Source: Solirubrobacterales bacterium
Lineage (GTDB): Bacteria > Actinomycetota > Thermoleophilia > Solirubrobacterales > Solirubrobacteraceae
Direction: 5' to 3'
Assembly: GCA_003133565.1 (NCBI GenBank)
Contig: PKYB01000082.1
Location: forward strand, 1 to 50,634
Length of the DNA stretch: 50,634 bases
A program made the translations under genes and the position numbers. Under the pieces are notes generated by a model that had not been told where the DNA came from, searched no databases, and saw only the letters and a list, made by a program, of their open reading frames with translations. Positions 41,486 to 50,311 of this stretch are shown here, piece by piece; the first letter of the stretch is position 1; every line of letters starts with the position of its first letter.

Positions 41486-42568
41486 GTGCTGGCGCTCCGG
41501 CGCGGTGTCGTGCGCTCGGCGAGCGGCGAGCACGAGCAGCAACTCACGGTCGCGCTCGCGGACGGTGGCGTGCATCCAGCGATTGCCGACTTTGGCCTCG
41601 TCGGGCGCTGCGGTGTCGGCGATGAGGTGATCGTCAACGTCGCCGCGCGCGAGCTCGGCCTCGGCTCCGGCGGTTTTGACGTTGTGCACGTGAACCTCAC
41701 GCGCGGCCTCGAGGGCGCCCGGATCCGCGGCGCTCACGTCATGAAGCTCAACTACACGAGCCTCCAGCACGCCGTGCATCCCGTCGAGGCGAGCACCCCG
41801 CCGCCGCCCGCGCCTGCGCGCGGGGCGGAAGGGGAGGCCAACGAAGCGGACGTGCGCCTCGACGCCGCCAGCCCGGTCGCGGTGATCGCGCTCCACAGCC
41901 AGCTCGCGCCGCTCGCCTGGGCCTTTGGCGGCGCCAGCGGTGGCGCCCGGCTCGGCTACGTCCAGACCGCCGGTGGCGCGCTACCCGGCAGCCACTCGCG
42001 CAGCGTGCGCGAGCTGCGCGAGCGCGCGCTGCTCAGCGCGCACATCACGGCCGGCGGCGCGTTCGGCGGCGCCGACGGCGAGGCGATCAGCACCGCAGGG
42101 GCGCTTCACCACGGCTTTCGCGAGCTCGGCTGGGATGCGGCCGTCTGCGGCCCGGGACCGGGGATCATCGGCAGCGGTTCGGCGCTCGGCCACGGCGGCC
42201 TCGTGGCGCTCGACAGCGCGCACATCGCGCTCGCGCTCGGCGCCCCCACCGTGCTCATCCCGCGGATGTCGGAAGGCGATCCGCGCCCCGCGCACCGCTC
42301 GCTCTCCCACCACTCGCGCACCGTGCTCGAGTTGGCACTCGCTCCGCTGATCGTCGCGCTGCCGGCCGGCGAGCCGGTCCCCGAGGGCGAGCGCGCCCGC
42401 CGCCACGACTGGCGAGCGCACGCATTCGACCTCGAGGCCTACGCGGCGAGCGGTTTGCCGGCGAGTGTCATGGGGCGGTCTGTGGTGGACGACCCGTTGT
42501 TCTTCGCGGCCACGCTCGCGGGTGGCGGCGTGCTCGCCGAGCTGGTCGGCGCGTTGCGAGCGCCTTGA
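41486..42568 (+). CDS. DUF3866 family protein
   Basis: The 360-residue protein matches my recollection of DUF3866, a family of unknown function in Actinobacteria and some Firmicutes. Typical are an N-terminal small beta domain (LALRRGVVRSASGEHEQQLTVAL), GAHVMKLNYTSLQHAVHPVE, the central VAVIALHSQLAPLAWAFGG, and VCGPGPGIIGSGSALGHGGL with HRSLSHHSRTVLELAL. A Pro/Ala-rich stretch near 105-118 breaks the fold. Conserved His and Ser residues suggest an enzyme, but no activity is known. The GTG start follows the peptidase stop directly. Confidence 0.8.
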   Translation: MLALRRGVVRSASGEHEQQLTVALADGGVHPAIADFGLVGRCGVGDEVIVNVAARELGLGSGGFDVVHVNLTRGLEGARIRGAHVMKLNYTSLQHAVHPVEASTPPPPAPARGAEGEANEADVRLDAASPVAVIALHSQLAPLAWAFGGASGGARLGYVQTAGGALPGSHSRSVRELRERALLSAHITAGGAFGGADGEAISTAGALHHGFRELGWDAAVCGPGPGIIGSGSALGHGGLVALDSAHIALALGAPTVLIPRMSEGDPRPAHRSLSHHSRTVLELALAPLIVALPAGEPVPEGERARRHDWRAHAFDLEAYAASGLPASVMGRSVVDDPLFFAATLAGGGVLAELVGALRAP

Positions 42569-42601
42569 TCGCGCAGGGGTCTTGCGCAACGCTACGAACC
42601 A

Positions 42602-43546
42602 ATGGCGATGCCGACTGCCGTTGCGCCCGTGCGCGGGTTCCCGGAAATGGTCCAGGATTTCCTTGCCTACCTCGAGTTCGAGCGCGGCCTCTCGCGCAAT
42701 ACGCTCGAGGCCTACCGCACCGACCTGCTCCAGCTCGACGAGTACCTGCGCCTGCACCATCTCGACGCGCTCCGCGTCGGCCACGCTGAGCTCGCCGGTT
42801 TCCTGAGCGCATTGGCGGTCGGCTCCGAGGCTCGCTCGCCGGCCGCGGCGGCGACGCTCCAGCGCAAGGCGGCGTGTTTGCGCTCCTTCTATCGCCACCT
42901 GCGCCGCGAGGGGCTGATCGATCACGACCCGACCGCGGACCTGCACGGGCCGCGCAAGACGGCGAAGCTCCCCGAGGTGCTGAGCCGCGACGAGGTCCTG
43001 CGCCTGCTGCATTCGCCGCACGGGCGCACGCCGACGGCGCTTCGCGACCGCGCGCTGCTCGAGCTGATGTACGCCTGCGGCCTGCGCGCCTCGGAGGCGA
43101 CCGGGCTCGAAGTCGACGACGTCGACCTCAGCGAGCGGATCCTGCGCGCGCGAGGCAAGGGCTCCAAGGAGCGGATCGTTCCGATCGGTCGCGGCGCGGT
43201 GGCAGCACTCCGCGCCTACGGAGAGCACGGACGCCCCGATCTCGTCGGCTTGCAGAACGAGCGCCACGTGTTCGTCAACAGCCGCGGCGTCGGGCTGACA
43301 CGTCAGGGCCTCTACAAGATCATCAAGGGCCATGCGAAGGCCGCCGGGCTCGACGATCGCGTGAGCCCGCACACACTGCGCCACACGTTTGCGACGCACC
43401 TGCTCTCGGGCGGCTGCGATCTGCGCGTGCTGCAGGAGATGCTCGGCCACGCCGACGTCGCGACGACCCAGGTGTACACGCACCTCTCAAGCGAGCGGCT
43501 GCGCGACGTCTACTTCGAGGCGCACCCGAGGGCCAGCGCGCAATAG
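42602..43546 (+). CDS. xerD: Site-specific tyrosine recombinase XerD
   Basis: XerD acts with XerC at dif to resolve chromosome dimers. The 314 residues have the SAM-like N-terminal domain (about 14-105: FLAYLEFERGLSRNTLEAYRTDLLQL). The catalytic residues are R162 (RASEATGLEV), K186 (GKGSKERIVPIG), H257 and R260 (SPHTLRHTFATHLLSGG), H283 (LGHADVATTQ) and Y292 (VYTHLS). The terminal helix is SERLRDVYFEAHPRA. The xerD position downstream of pyrG matches M. tuberculosis. ATG 42602 or 42608 could be the start. XerC could be named instead, but context favours XerD. Confidence 0.93.
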   Translation: MAMPTAVAPVRGFPEMVQDFLAYLEFERGLSRNTLEAYRTDLLQLDEYLRLHHLDALRVGHAELAGFLSALAVGSEARSPAAAATLQRKAACLRSFYRHLRREGLIDHDPTADLHGPRKTAKLPEVLSRDEVLRLLHSPHGRTPTALRDRALLELMYACGLRASEATGLEVDDVDLSERILRARGKGSKERIVPIGRGAVAALRAYGEHGRPDLVGLQNERHVFVNSRGVGLTRQGLYKIIKGHAKAAGLDDRVSPHTLRHTFATHLLSGGCDLRVLQEMLGHADVATTQVYTHLSSERLRDVYFEAHPRASAQ

Positions 43547-43630
43547 CATCGGGCGTCGTGCCCGCAGCACTTCTCTTTGCCGCTCGCGCGTTTGGCCGCG
43601 CCCTCGCGCCCGACGGCCGCTCGGTGAGCG

Positions 43631-44473
43631 ATGCCTGAGCTGCCCGAGGTCGAGACCGTGCGCCGCCAGCTCGCGCCGGTAGTCGAGGGGCAGCACATCG
43701 ATCAGCTCGAGGTGCTCGATCCACGCTGGTCTGAGCCGCGCCACCCGGCAGAGCTCGCCGACGCGGTTTCCGGCCGGCGCGTCGAGCGCCTGGATCGCCA
43801 CGGCAAATACCTCGATTGGACGCTCAGCGACGAGCTGCACCTGCTGATGCACCTGCGGATGACCGGGTCGCTGCTGCTCGATCCGCCGGCACCGCCGCGC
43901 TACGCGCGAGTGCGTATCGCGCTCGGCGGGCGGACCCTGTGGTTTGTCGATCCGCGACGCTTCGGCACCGGCGAGCTACTCGTCGGCGACCAGGCCCTGG
44001 CCGAGTTCCTCGACGCGCGGCTCGGCATCGACCCCTTTGACGCGGGCTTCGACGGGCCACTGCTGCGCGCGCTGGCCAAGGGACGCCGCGGCCCGATCAA
44101 GTCGTTCCTGCTCGACCAGCACAACCTCGCCGGCGTCGGCAACATCTATGCCGACGAAGCGCTCTTCCGCGCCCGGATTCACCCGCGGCGCGCGGCGGGC
44201 AGCCTCACGCCGCGCCAGTACGCGCTGCTTGCTGCGGCGATCCGCGAGACGCTCGCGGCGGGCATCGACTCCAAGGGCGCCTCGATCGATGACTTTCGCG
44301 ACCTCGACGGCGCGCGCGGGAGCTTCCAGGACCGCTTCCTCGTTCACCGCCGCGAGGGCGAGCCCTGCCCGATCTGCGGCCGGTCGATCGAGAAGATCGT
44401 CGTCGGCGGGCGTGGCACCTACTTCTGCCGCCACTGTCAGCCCGTGCCACGCGCGCGGGCGGGCGCGCGCTGA
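43631..44473 (+). CDS. mutM: Formamidopyrimidine-DNA glycosylase
   Basis: MutM (Fpg) removes 8-oxoguanine and cleaves the DNA backbone. The 280 residues start MPELPEVETVRRQLAP, whose Pro2 is the catalytic nucleophile and Glu3 the acid. RHGKYLDW holds the conserved Lys. HNLAGVGNIYADEALF is the helix-two-turn-helix. The C-terminal zinc finger is CPICGRSIEKIVVGGRGTYF followed by CRHCQ. Length is typical. The gene ends convergently 13 bases before the methyltransferase gene. Confidence 0.97.
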   Translation: MPELPEVETVRRQLAPVVEGQHIDQLEVLDPRWSEPRHPAELADAVSGRRVERLDRHGKYLDWTLSDELHLLMHLRMTGSLLLDPPAPPRYARVRIALGGRTLWFVDPRRFGTGELLVGDQALAEFLDARLGIDPFDAGFDGPLLRALAKGRRGPIKSFLLDQHNLAGVGNIYADEALFRARIHPRRAAGSLTPRQYALLAAAIRETLAAGIDSKGASIDDFRDLDGARGSFQDRFLVHRREGEPCPICGRSIEKIVVGGRGTYFCRHCQPVPRARAGAR

Positions 44474-44486
44474 GGACGGCCGCGCC

Positions 44487-45470
44487 CTAAGGGCGGCGGC
44501 GTAGTGCGCGGAGTGGTGCGGTTGCGCGCCAGCTGCGGCTGTGCGTGATGACTTCGAGCGCGCGGCGTTGACGCTCGAGCTCGAGCTCGGCCGCTTCCAG
44601 CGCGGTGGCGAGGGCGATGCGCTGCTCGTACTCGCTGTCGCCGCGCGCCTGGGCCTGCGTGAGCAGCCCGCGCAGGTGGGCGTCGTCGTCGTGGAGTTGG
44701 GCGATGTTGCGCCGCAGTGCGAGCAGCTCGCGGGGCTCGCTCGGATCGATGCGCGCGAGCTCCGCTGCGCTCAGCGCCACCTCGCGGCGGCGCATGATCA
44801 CCATGTCGTGCGCGCCGGCGACGGCGGAGCCGTCGTCGTGGCGGTCTTCGCGGATCTCGACGATCTCAAAGATGCGACCCCAATGCTCGCGGATCCACCA
44901 GTGCGAATGAAAGACCGTGGGGCCGCCGCCGGCCCAATCCTGGCCGTGGCGGAGCACGTTCATCCCGATCTCATCCTCGCGCCAGACGCCCCCGCGCTCG
45001 ACTTCGATCATCCCTTCGCCGAGGACCGTCACGGCGAGCAACCCGTTCGGTGCGAGGACGCGGTGCAGTTCGAGCAGCCACCCGGCCCACGGCTCGGCGA
45101 CGTGGGTGAACACCGATATCGCATAGATCAGATCGAAGCTCCCGTCCGCGAAGGGGACGCCCGGGGTCTCCTCGACGCGGAAGAACGATGCGTAGTCGCC
45201 GTGATGCTCGGTCAGCCAGTCGATGCTCGCGCCGTCGATGTCGCAGCCGAACAGCTCGAAGCGCTCGCGATCCTCGGCAAAGTGGCGCAGGACCTCGCCG
45301 ACGCCGCAACCGAAGTCGAGCACGCGCGCGCGCCCGGGGACGCCTTCGAGCAGCGCGGCGAGCAGTTCCTTGTTCGCGCGCCCGTGGCCCAGATAGCGCG
45401 CTGTCACGTACGCTCCCGGCGGCGAGCCGGCGCGGCGAATCAGCTCTTGCGGGGGGATCGGAACGTCCAC
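44487..45470 (-). CDS. SAM-dependent methyltransferase with C-terminal coiled coil
   Basis: This is a class I methyltransferase domain of about 220 residues, with motif I VLDFGCGVGEVLRHF (about 50-64), motif II LFGCDIDGASIDWL and motif IV DLIYAISVFTHVAEPWAGWL. A helical, coiled-coil-prone tail (about 250-310) and the ending ITHSRSWRATAPLRALRRR follow. That SRSWRxTAPLR ending is often seen on enzymes of surface polysaccharide clusters. The acceptor is probably a sugar or glycan, which is inference. The start is GTG 45470; the gene stands alone between mutM and glutaredoxin. Confidence 0.85.
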   Translation of the reverse strand: MDVPIPPQELIRRAGSPPGAYVTARYLGHGRANKELLAALLEGVPGRARVLDFGCGVGEVLRHFAEDRERFELFGCDIDGASIDWLTEHHGDYASFFRVEETPGVPFADGSFDLIYAISVFTHVAEPWAGWLLELHRVLAPNGLLAVTVLGEGMIEVERGGVWREDEIGMNVLRHGQDWAGGGPTVFHSHWWIREHWGRIFEIVEIREDRHDDGSAVAGAHDMVIMRRREVALSAAELARIDPSEPRELLALRRNIAQLHDDDAHLRGLLTQAQARGDSEYEQRIALATALEAAELELERQRRALEVITHSRSWRATAPLRALRRRP

Positions 45471-45495
45471 CGGGCAGTGAGCCGTTCGGCTGGGG

Positions 45496-45750
45496 CTAGG
45501 CCGCGAGGAGTTGCGCTAGCCGGCCCGACTGGTCGGCCGCCAGCAACTCGGTGAAGCCACCGACGAGCTCATCGCCGATGATCACCTGCGGGAAGGTCCT
45601 CATCCCTGTGCGCTGTACCAGCTCGGCGCGACCGCCGGCATCCATGGCGAGGTTGATCTCGTGATAGGCGATGCCGCGCTTGCCAAGCAGCGCCTTCGCC
45701 TGGCGGCAATACGAGCACGGCTCGCTTGTATAGACCGTGATGTCAGGCAT
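45496..45750 (-). CDS. Glutaredoxin
   Basis: This small thiol-disulfide oxidoreductase (84 residues) has the active site C12-SY-C15 in VYTSEPCSYCRQAKALL. The cis-Pro segment MRTFPQVIIGDELVGGFTEL binds glutathione-like thiols. Thermoleophilia may use another low-molecular-weight thiol, so mycoredoxin-like function is possible. ATG 45750 gives the family-typical MPDITVYTS start; an in-frame upstream start would add 12 unconserved residues. On the same strand TACATT (45761-45766) ends ten bases before the ATG as a possible -10. Confidence 0.93.
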   Translation of the reverse strand: MPDITVYTSEPCSYCRQAKALLGKRGIAYHEINLAMDAGGRAELVQRTGMRTFPQVIIGDELVGGFTELLAADQSGRLAQLLAA

Positions 45751-45855
45751 TACTTCATTAAATGTAGCAGCGGCGAGCGGCTGCAAAGGCGTGACGGCGA
45801 ACTCTTACGCTGGATGCCGGCGCGAGCCGGTGGTGGTGTCGTCGCGCGACTCGCG

Positions 45856-45861
45856 TAGTCT
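45856..45861 (+). promoter_or_regulatory. Candidate -10 element (TAGTCT) of recO
   Basis: TAGTCT ends seven bases before the recO ATG at 45869, consistent with a leaderless message and supporting that start over the in-frame ATG at 45737. Confidence 0.4.
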
Positions 45862-45868
45862 CGATCTG

Positions 45869-46600
45869 ATGTCTGGTTCCCTGAAGACCGACGCGATCGT
45901 GCTGCGTTCGCTCCGCTATGGCGAGGCCGATCGCATCCTCCACCTCTACACGCCCGGGCGCGGGCGGATCGGGGCGATCGCCAAGGGCGTGCGGCGAACG
46001 CGAAGCCGCTTCGGCGGGCGGCTCGAGCCGTTCTGCCGCGTGGCGCTGATCTGCCACGAAGGCCGCGGCGAGCTGCTGACGGTTACCGGCGTGGAGACGC
46101 TCGAGTCATACGCCGGGCTGCGCGATCAGGCGGTCACGCTCGACGCTGCGGCGCGCGTTTGTGACGCCGTCGCGCGGATCTTTGAGACCGGTGAGCCGCA
46201 CCCCGCGGTCTACAACCTGCTGGCCAACGAGCTCGCCCTTCTGGCGGGCGACCCGGCGCAGGCAAGCCACGCCAACGCGCTCGCCTTCCGTCTGAAGCTG
46301 CTGGTCGCCGCCGGGCTCGTGCCGGCGCTCGCCTGCTGCGCCTCGTGTGGCGATGTCGAGCACCTCGCCGGCTACTCACCCGCGGCTGGCGGCGTCGTCT
46401 GCAGCGCCTGTGAGGCGGGCGCGTTCCCGTTCGCCGAGGAAACGCACGCCTTCATGACCGCCGCGCTCGCGCGCCCGCTGGCGCAGGCGCCGCCGGCCTC
46501 GCCGCGGGCGCTGCGCGAGGCCGAGCGGGCGATCGGCGAGACCCTCGAGCACCACGCGCAGCTGCGGCTGCGCCCGGCGAGCGCGATGGGGGCGCGATGA
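45869..46600 (+). CDS. recO: DNA repair protein RecO
   Basis: RecO loads RecA onto SSB-coated DNA with RecR. The 243 residues have the N-terminal OB fold (LKTDAIVLRSLRYGEADRILHLYTPGRGRIGAIAKGVRRTRSRFGG). The helical C-terminal part carries zinc cysteines ACCASCG and VVCSAC. ATG 45869 is the family-typical start. The stop overlaps dgt (ATGA). The recO-dgt-dnaG order is common in Actinobacteria. Confidence 0.94.
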   Translation: MSGSLKTDAIVLRSLRYGEADRILHLYTPGRGRIGAIAKGVRRTRSRFGGRLEPFCRVALICHEGRGELLTVTGVETLESYAGLRDQAVTLDAAARVCDAVARIFETGEPHPAVYNLLANELALLAGDPAQASHANALAFRLKLLVAAGLVPALACCASCGDVEHLAGYSPAAGGVVCSACEAGAFPFAEETHAFMTAALARPLAQAPPASPRALREAERAIGETLEHHAQLRLRPASAMGAR

Positions 46601-47640
46601 GGGCGGCCGGCGCGTCAGAGCAGGTCGCGGCGCGCTTTGAGACGCTCCAGATCGAGCGCGAGGAGCGGGACCTCGCGCCGGGTGCCGCGCGCTCCTACCC
46701 GGCCCACCGTCGTCGTGAAGAAGAAGATTGCGCGCTGCGCACACCTTTCCAAAGAGACCGAGATCGAATCGTCCACAGCAAGTCGTTTCGCCGCCTCAAG
46801 CACAAGACGCAGGTGTTCGTCGCGCCCGAGGGCGACCATTACCGCACGCGGCTGACGCACACGCTCGAGGTGACGCAGATTTCGCGCACCGTGGCGCGGG
46901 CGCTGCGGCTGAACGAGGATCTCGTCGAGGCGATCGGCCTCGGTCACGACCTCGGCCACCCGCCGTTCGGCCACATTGGCGAGGACGTGCTCGACCGCTG
47001 CCTGCGCGAGCGCTTTGGCGGCCACTTCCACCACTGGGAGCAGTCGCTGCGCGTCGTCGACGAGCTCGAGCGCGACGGCGCCGGGCTCAACCTCACAGAG
47101 CAGGTGCGCGACGGGATTCTCGGCCATTCCGGGCGGGCTGAGCCGCCGGCGACGCTCGAGGGTGCGATCGTGCGGATCACGGACCGCTTCGCCTACCTCA
47201 ACCACGACATCGACGACGCCCTGCGCGCCGGTGTGCTGGCGGCGGACGAGCTGCCGCGCGACGCGCTCGAGGTGCTCGGCGACAGCGGCTCGCGTCGGAT
47301 CGATGCGCTCGTCCACGACCTCGTCGAGCATTCCGAGCGCGCGGGGGAGATCGTCCAGGGTGAGGCGGCGGCGAGCGCGATGTCGGCGCTGCGGGACTTC
47401 ATGTTCGAGCGTGTCTATCTCGGCCCGGTCGCGCGGCGCGAGCACTCCAAGGTCGAGGGCGTGGTGCGGACGCTTTTCGCGCACTATTGCGAGCATCCAC
47501 CCGAGCTCGCGCTCGACGGTTCGCAGACGCTCGCCACGCGAGTCACCGACTACATCTCAGGAATGACCGACCGCTACTGCATTCGTGCCTTCGAGGAGCT
47601 TGCGGTTCCGCGTTCCTTCGGCGTGGACGGGCGCTACTGA
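46597..47640 (+). CDS. dgt: Deoxyguanosinetriphosphate triphosphohydrolase-like HD protein
   Basis: This enzyme hydrolyses dGTP or other dNTPs to nucleoside and triphosphate. The 347 residues contain FRRLKHKTQVF, TRLTHTLEVTQISRTVARAL with metal ligand H88, and the HD pair at 117-118 in GLGHDLGHPPFGHIGEDVL. ITDRFAYLNHDIDDALRAG supplies the last metal Asp. The length matches the shorter Dgt-like subtype common in Gram-positives. It overlaps recO by four bases and dnaG by one. Confidence 0.94.
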   Translation: MRAAGASEQVAARFETLQIEREERDLAPGAARSYPAHRRREEEDCALRTPFQRDRDRIVHSKSFRRLKHKTQVFVAPEGDHYRTRLTHTLEVTQISRTVARALRLNEDLVEAIGLGHDLGHPPFGHIGEDVLDRCLRERFGGHFHHWEQSLRVVDELERDGAGLNLTEQVRDGILGHSGRAEPPATLEGAIVRITDRFAYLNHDIDDALRAGVLAADELPRDALEVLGDSGSRRIDALVHDLVEHSERAGEIVQGEAAASAMSALRDFMFERVYLGPVARREHSKVEGVVRTLFAHYCEHPPELALDGSQTLATRVTDYISGMTDRYCIRAFEELAVPRSFGVDGRY

Positions 47641-49418
47641 TGGCGCGCTACACGGCGGACAGCAAGGATCGCGTACGCGACGCGATCGACATGGTCGACC
47701 TCGTCGGCACGCGCACGGAGCTGCGTCGCGCCGGTGCCGACTCCTACAGCGGGCTGTGCCCGTTTCACGACGAGCGCACGCCGTCGTTTTCCGTCAAGCC
47801 CTCGGAGAAGCTCTACTACTGCTTCGGCTGCCAGGCCAGCGGCGACGCCTTCACGTTCGTGATGGAGACCCAGGGCCTCGACTTCCCCGGTGCGCTCGAG
47901 CTGCTCGCCGACCGCTACAACGTGAGGCTCGAGCTGGAGGATGAGGATCCCCGCGCGAGCGAGGGCCGGCGCCGGCGCGAGCGCCTGCTCGAGTTGCTGG
48001 AGCGGACCTGCGGCTACTTCGAGCGCTACCTGTGGGAGTCCGACGAGGCCGCGCGGGCGCGCGAATATCTCGCCGGGCGCGGGCTCGAGCAGGCGCTGCT
48101 TGCGGAGTTCCGCGTCGGCTATGCGCCGAGCGCGTGGGATCGCGTGCTGCTGGCCTCGCGGCGCGGCGGCTTCAGCGAGCGCGAGCTGCTCGACGCCGGC
48201 CTCGTGCAGCGCTCGCGCGACCAGCCGGGACGGGTCTATGACCGCTTTCGCGCACGGATCACCTTCCCGCTCTGTGACCGCCGCGGCCGGGTGCTCGGCT
48301 TCGGCGCGCGGGCGATGCGGGCCGAGGACGCCGCGAAGTACCTCAACAGCGCCGATGGCGAGGTCTTCCACAAGCGCGAGCACCTCTTCGGCGAGCACCT
48401 CGCGCGGGCGGTGGCCGCCAAGGCGGGCTCGGTCGTGCTCTGCGAGGGCTACACCGACGTGATCGCGATGCACCAGTCCGGCGTGCGCAACTGCGTCGGG
48501 CTGATGGGTACGGCGCTGACCGACGAGCAGCTGGCGCTGCTCTCACGGCTGGCTCCGACGCTCGTGCTCGCGCTCGACGCCGATGGTCCCGGCCAGGAGG
48601 CGATGCTGAAGGCGGCGCGTGGGGAGGAGCAGAAGCGCTTCGAGCTGCGCGTGGTGCCGCTGCCGGCCGGGAGCGATCCGGCTGAGGTGCTCCAGCGCGA
48701 CGGCCCCGGGGGCCTGCCGGCGCTGATCGCACGCGCGATGCCGTTCGTGCGCTTCCGCGTCGAGCGAATCCTCGCCGCCGGCGACGTGGGGACGCCGGAG
48801 GGGCGCGACCGCGTCCTCGCCGAGCTGGCGCCGGTGTTTGCCAAGGTCAATCTGGGCGCGATGCGAGAGGAGCTAGAGCGCGAGGTCGCCAGCCGGCTCG
48901 GGGTGTCGGAGAAAGCCGTCGAACAGCTGCTGGCGGGTGCGCGGCGCGGCAGTTCCGCCGCTGGGCGGCCACTCGCCGTGACGACGCCCTCGCTCGACAT
49001 CGGCGAGCGGACGGAGCGCGGGTTTCTTGCGTTGTGCATCGCGCTACCCGACCGCGGCGGCCCGCTGCTCGGCGAGATCGACCTCGACGCTTCGTTTTCG
49101 AACGCGCTGACTCGCGCGGCGGCCAAGCATCTCGCCGCGCATATCGACGCCCCCGCAGCGGGGATCGATGATCCGGCGTTGGTGAGCCTGCTGGCCGAGC
49201 TGTCGGTGCGGGCGAGCACACTCGTGGTCGTGCCGGCCCATCTCGAGGTCGAGCGCCGCCAGCTCGAGTTGGCCCGGATCGAGCGGGCGATCGACGCCGC
49301 GCGCGCCGGCGGGGGGAGCGGGATGACGCAGCTCGGCCACGAGCGCGAAGCGGTCAAAGGCGAGCTCGACCTGTGGCTCACGCGCGCGCTCGAGGAGACG
49401 TCAGCGAGCCCCCGGTAG
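47640..49418 (+). CDS. dnaG: DNA primase
   Basis: DnaG makes RNA primers at the replication fork. The 592 residues begin with the CHC2 zinc domain: C40, H43, C61 and C64 in LCPFHDERTPSFSVKP to YYCFGC. The catalytic core has the YEDR-like segment DRFRARITFPLCDRRGRVLGFGARAM. The TOPRIM motifs are SVVLCEGYTDVIAMHQSG and LVLALDADGPGQEAMLKA. The C-terminal region (about 440-592) is the helicase-binding domain and is divergent as usual. ATG 47640 overlaps the dgt stop (TGATG). Confidence 0.97.
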   Translation: MARYTADSKDRVRDAIDMVDLVGTRTELRRAGADSYSGLCPFHDERTPSFSVKPSEKLYYCFGCQASGDAFTFVMETQGLDFPGALELLADRYNVRLELEDEDPRASEGRRRRERLLELLERTCGYFERYLWESDEAARAREYLAGRGLEQALLAEFRVGYAPSAWDRVLLASRRGGFSERELLDAGLVQRSRDQPGRVYDRFRARITFPLCDRRGRVLGFGARAMRAEDAAKYLNSADGEVFHKREHLFGEHLARAVAAKAGSVVLCEGYTDVIAMHQSGVRNCVGLMGTALTDEQLALLSRLAPTLVLALDADGPGQEAMLKAARGEEQKRFELRVVPLPAGSDPAEVLQRDGPGGLPALIARAMPFVRFRVERILAAGDVGTPEGRDRVLAELAPVFAKVNLGAMREELEREVASRLGVSEKAVEQLLAGARRGSSAAGRPLAVTTPSLDIGERTERGFLALCIALPDRGGPLLGEIDLDASFSNALTRAAAKHLAAHIDAPAAGIDDPALVSLLAELSVRASTLVVVPAHLEVERRQLELARIERAIDAARAGGGSGMTQLGHEREAVKGELDLWLTRALEETSASPR

Positions 49419-49461
49419 GAGCGCGTTTTGTCGCCGCGCGCGGAGAGCCGCGCGCGCGAGC

Positions 49462-49489
49462 TTGACGAGCGATCTGCCGCGGATAGACT
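49462..49489 (+). promoter_or_regulatory. Housekeeping-type promoter
   Basis: TTGACG (49462-49467), 16 bases, TAGACT (49484-49489). Both hexamers are close to the sigma-70/sigma-A consensus, the best such pair I found in the window. Transcription would begin near 49496, about 38 bases before the ATG at 49534. Confidence 0.7.
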
Positions 49490-49533
49490 GCGGCAGTTTT
49501 CTTCGGGGGGCAAGCAATCGAGAGGGGATGGCA

Positions 49534-50172
49534 ATGTCGGCTCGATGGAGTCGCCTGGCGACGCCAATATTGGGAGTGATCTTCGTCGCCTTGGCGCTTG
49601 TGACGATCTTCACCGGCAGCAATAACACGCCCGATTCGAACTGGAGCGGGCAGCGCGTGATCGCGTTCTACGTGCAGCACCACCACGCCCAGAGTTTCGA
49701 CGATGTCATCGGGTCCATTGCGTTCATGTTCTTGGTGTACTGGGCGGCGACGCTGCGCAGCTATCTGCGCCGCTCGGCGGCTGCCGAGGGGGCGAGCACG
49801 CTGATGCTGGTCGGCGCGGCCCTGTTCGCGGTCGGCTTCGTAATCTCCTTCGGCTTCGATTTCGCGCTGGCCGACGTCCCAAGCAAGCTTGCGCCGGCGG
49901 CAGCCCAGGCGCTGAACGTCGCGTCCAACGACCTCTGGTTCCTGGTCCCGATCGGCGGGGGCATTTTCTCGATTGCCAGCGGCATCGCGATCCTGCGTGG
50001 GGGTTTGCTGCCGAAGTGGCTTGGCTGGGTGACGGTCGTAATCGGCCTCGCCGCAGGCTCGCCGGCGCTCTTCTTTGCCCTCTTCGCGCTGTTGCTCTGG
50101 GTCCTGGTCGTCAGTTTCCTGGTCTATCGGCGAAGCGGGAGTGCGGTAGAGCCGGTGGTGGCCACCGCCTGA
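49534..50172 (+). CDS. Small polytopic membrane protein of unknown function
   Basis: The 212-residue protein is not from a family I know. It has about five or six hydrophobic helices: roughly 9-28, 58-75, 85-108, 130-150, 155-180 and 178-198. An early extracytoplasmic loop, FTGSNNTPDSNWSGQRVIAFYVQHH, follows helix 1. The pattern resembles small four-helix membrane proteins of unknown function in Actinobacteria. ATG 49534 is chosen because AGAGGGG stands six bases upstream; ATG 49528 abuts that site. It has its own promoter and a strong following hairpin, so it is a single-gene transcript. Confidence 0.8.
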   Translation: MSARWSRLATPILGVIFVALALVTIFTGSNNTPDSNWSGQRVIAFYVQHHHAQSFDDVIGSIAFMFLVYWAATLRSYLRRSAAAEGASTLMLVGAALFAVGFVISFGFDFALADVPSKLAPAAAQALNVASNDLWFLVPIGGGIFSIASGIAILRGGLLPKWLGWVTVVIGLAAGSPALFFALFALLLWVLVVSFLVYRRSGSAVEPVVATA

Positions 50173-50188
50173 ATTGCGCGCTGTGCTT

Positions 50189-50217
50189 GCTGGGGTCGCG
50201 CGTGGCGCGGCCCCAGC
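50189..50217 (+). terminator. Strong hairpin after the small membrane protein gene
   Basis: GCTGGGGTCGCGC pairs with GCGCGGCCCCAGC (one G-U) around a three-base loop, 17 bases after the stop. No U-run follows. A terminator or 3'-end stabiliser shared with no other gene. Confidence 0.7.
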
Positions 50218-50311
50218 GGGTGCACTTTCGTCTGAGTTTCGCAAGGCAACTCGGCAACGCCTGTAGACGCCGCGTCGGCAAGCTGAGTTGCTCCTGTCGT
50301 CCGAGCCCGCC

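Noticed and set aside
45737-45868. Upstream in-frame start for recO
   Set aside because: The added residues overlap the divergent glutaredoxin start and lack RecO character. A TANNNT element supports ATG 45869.
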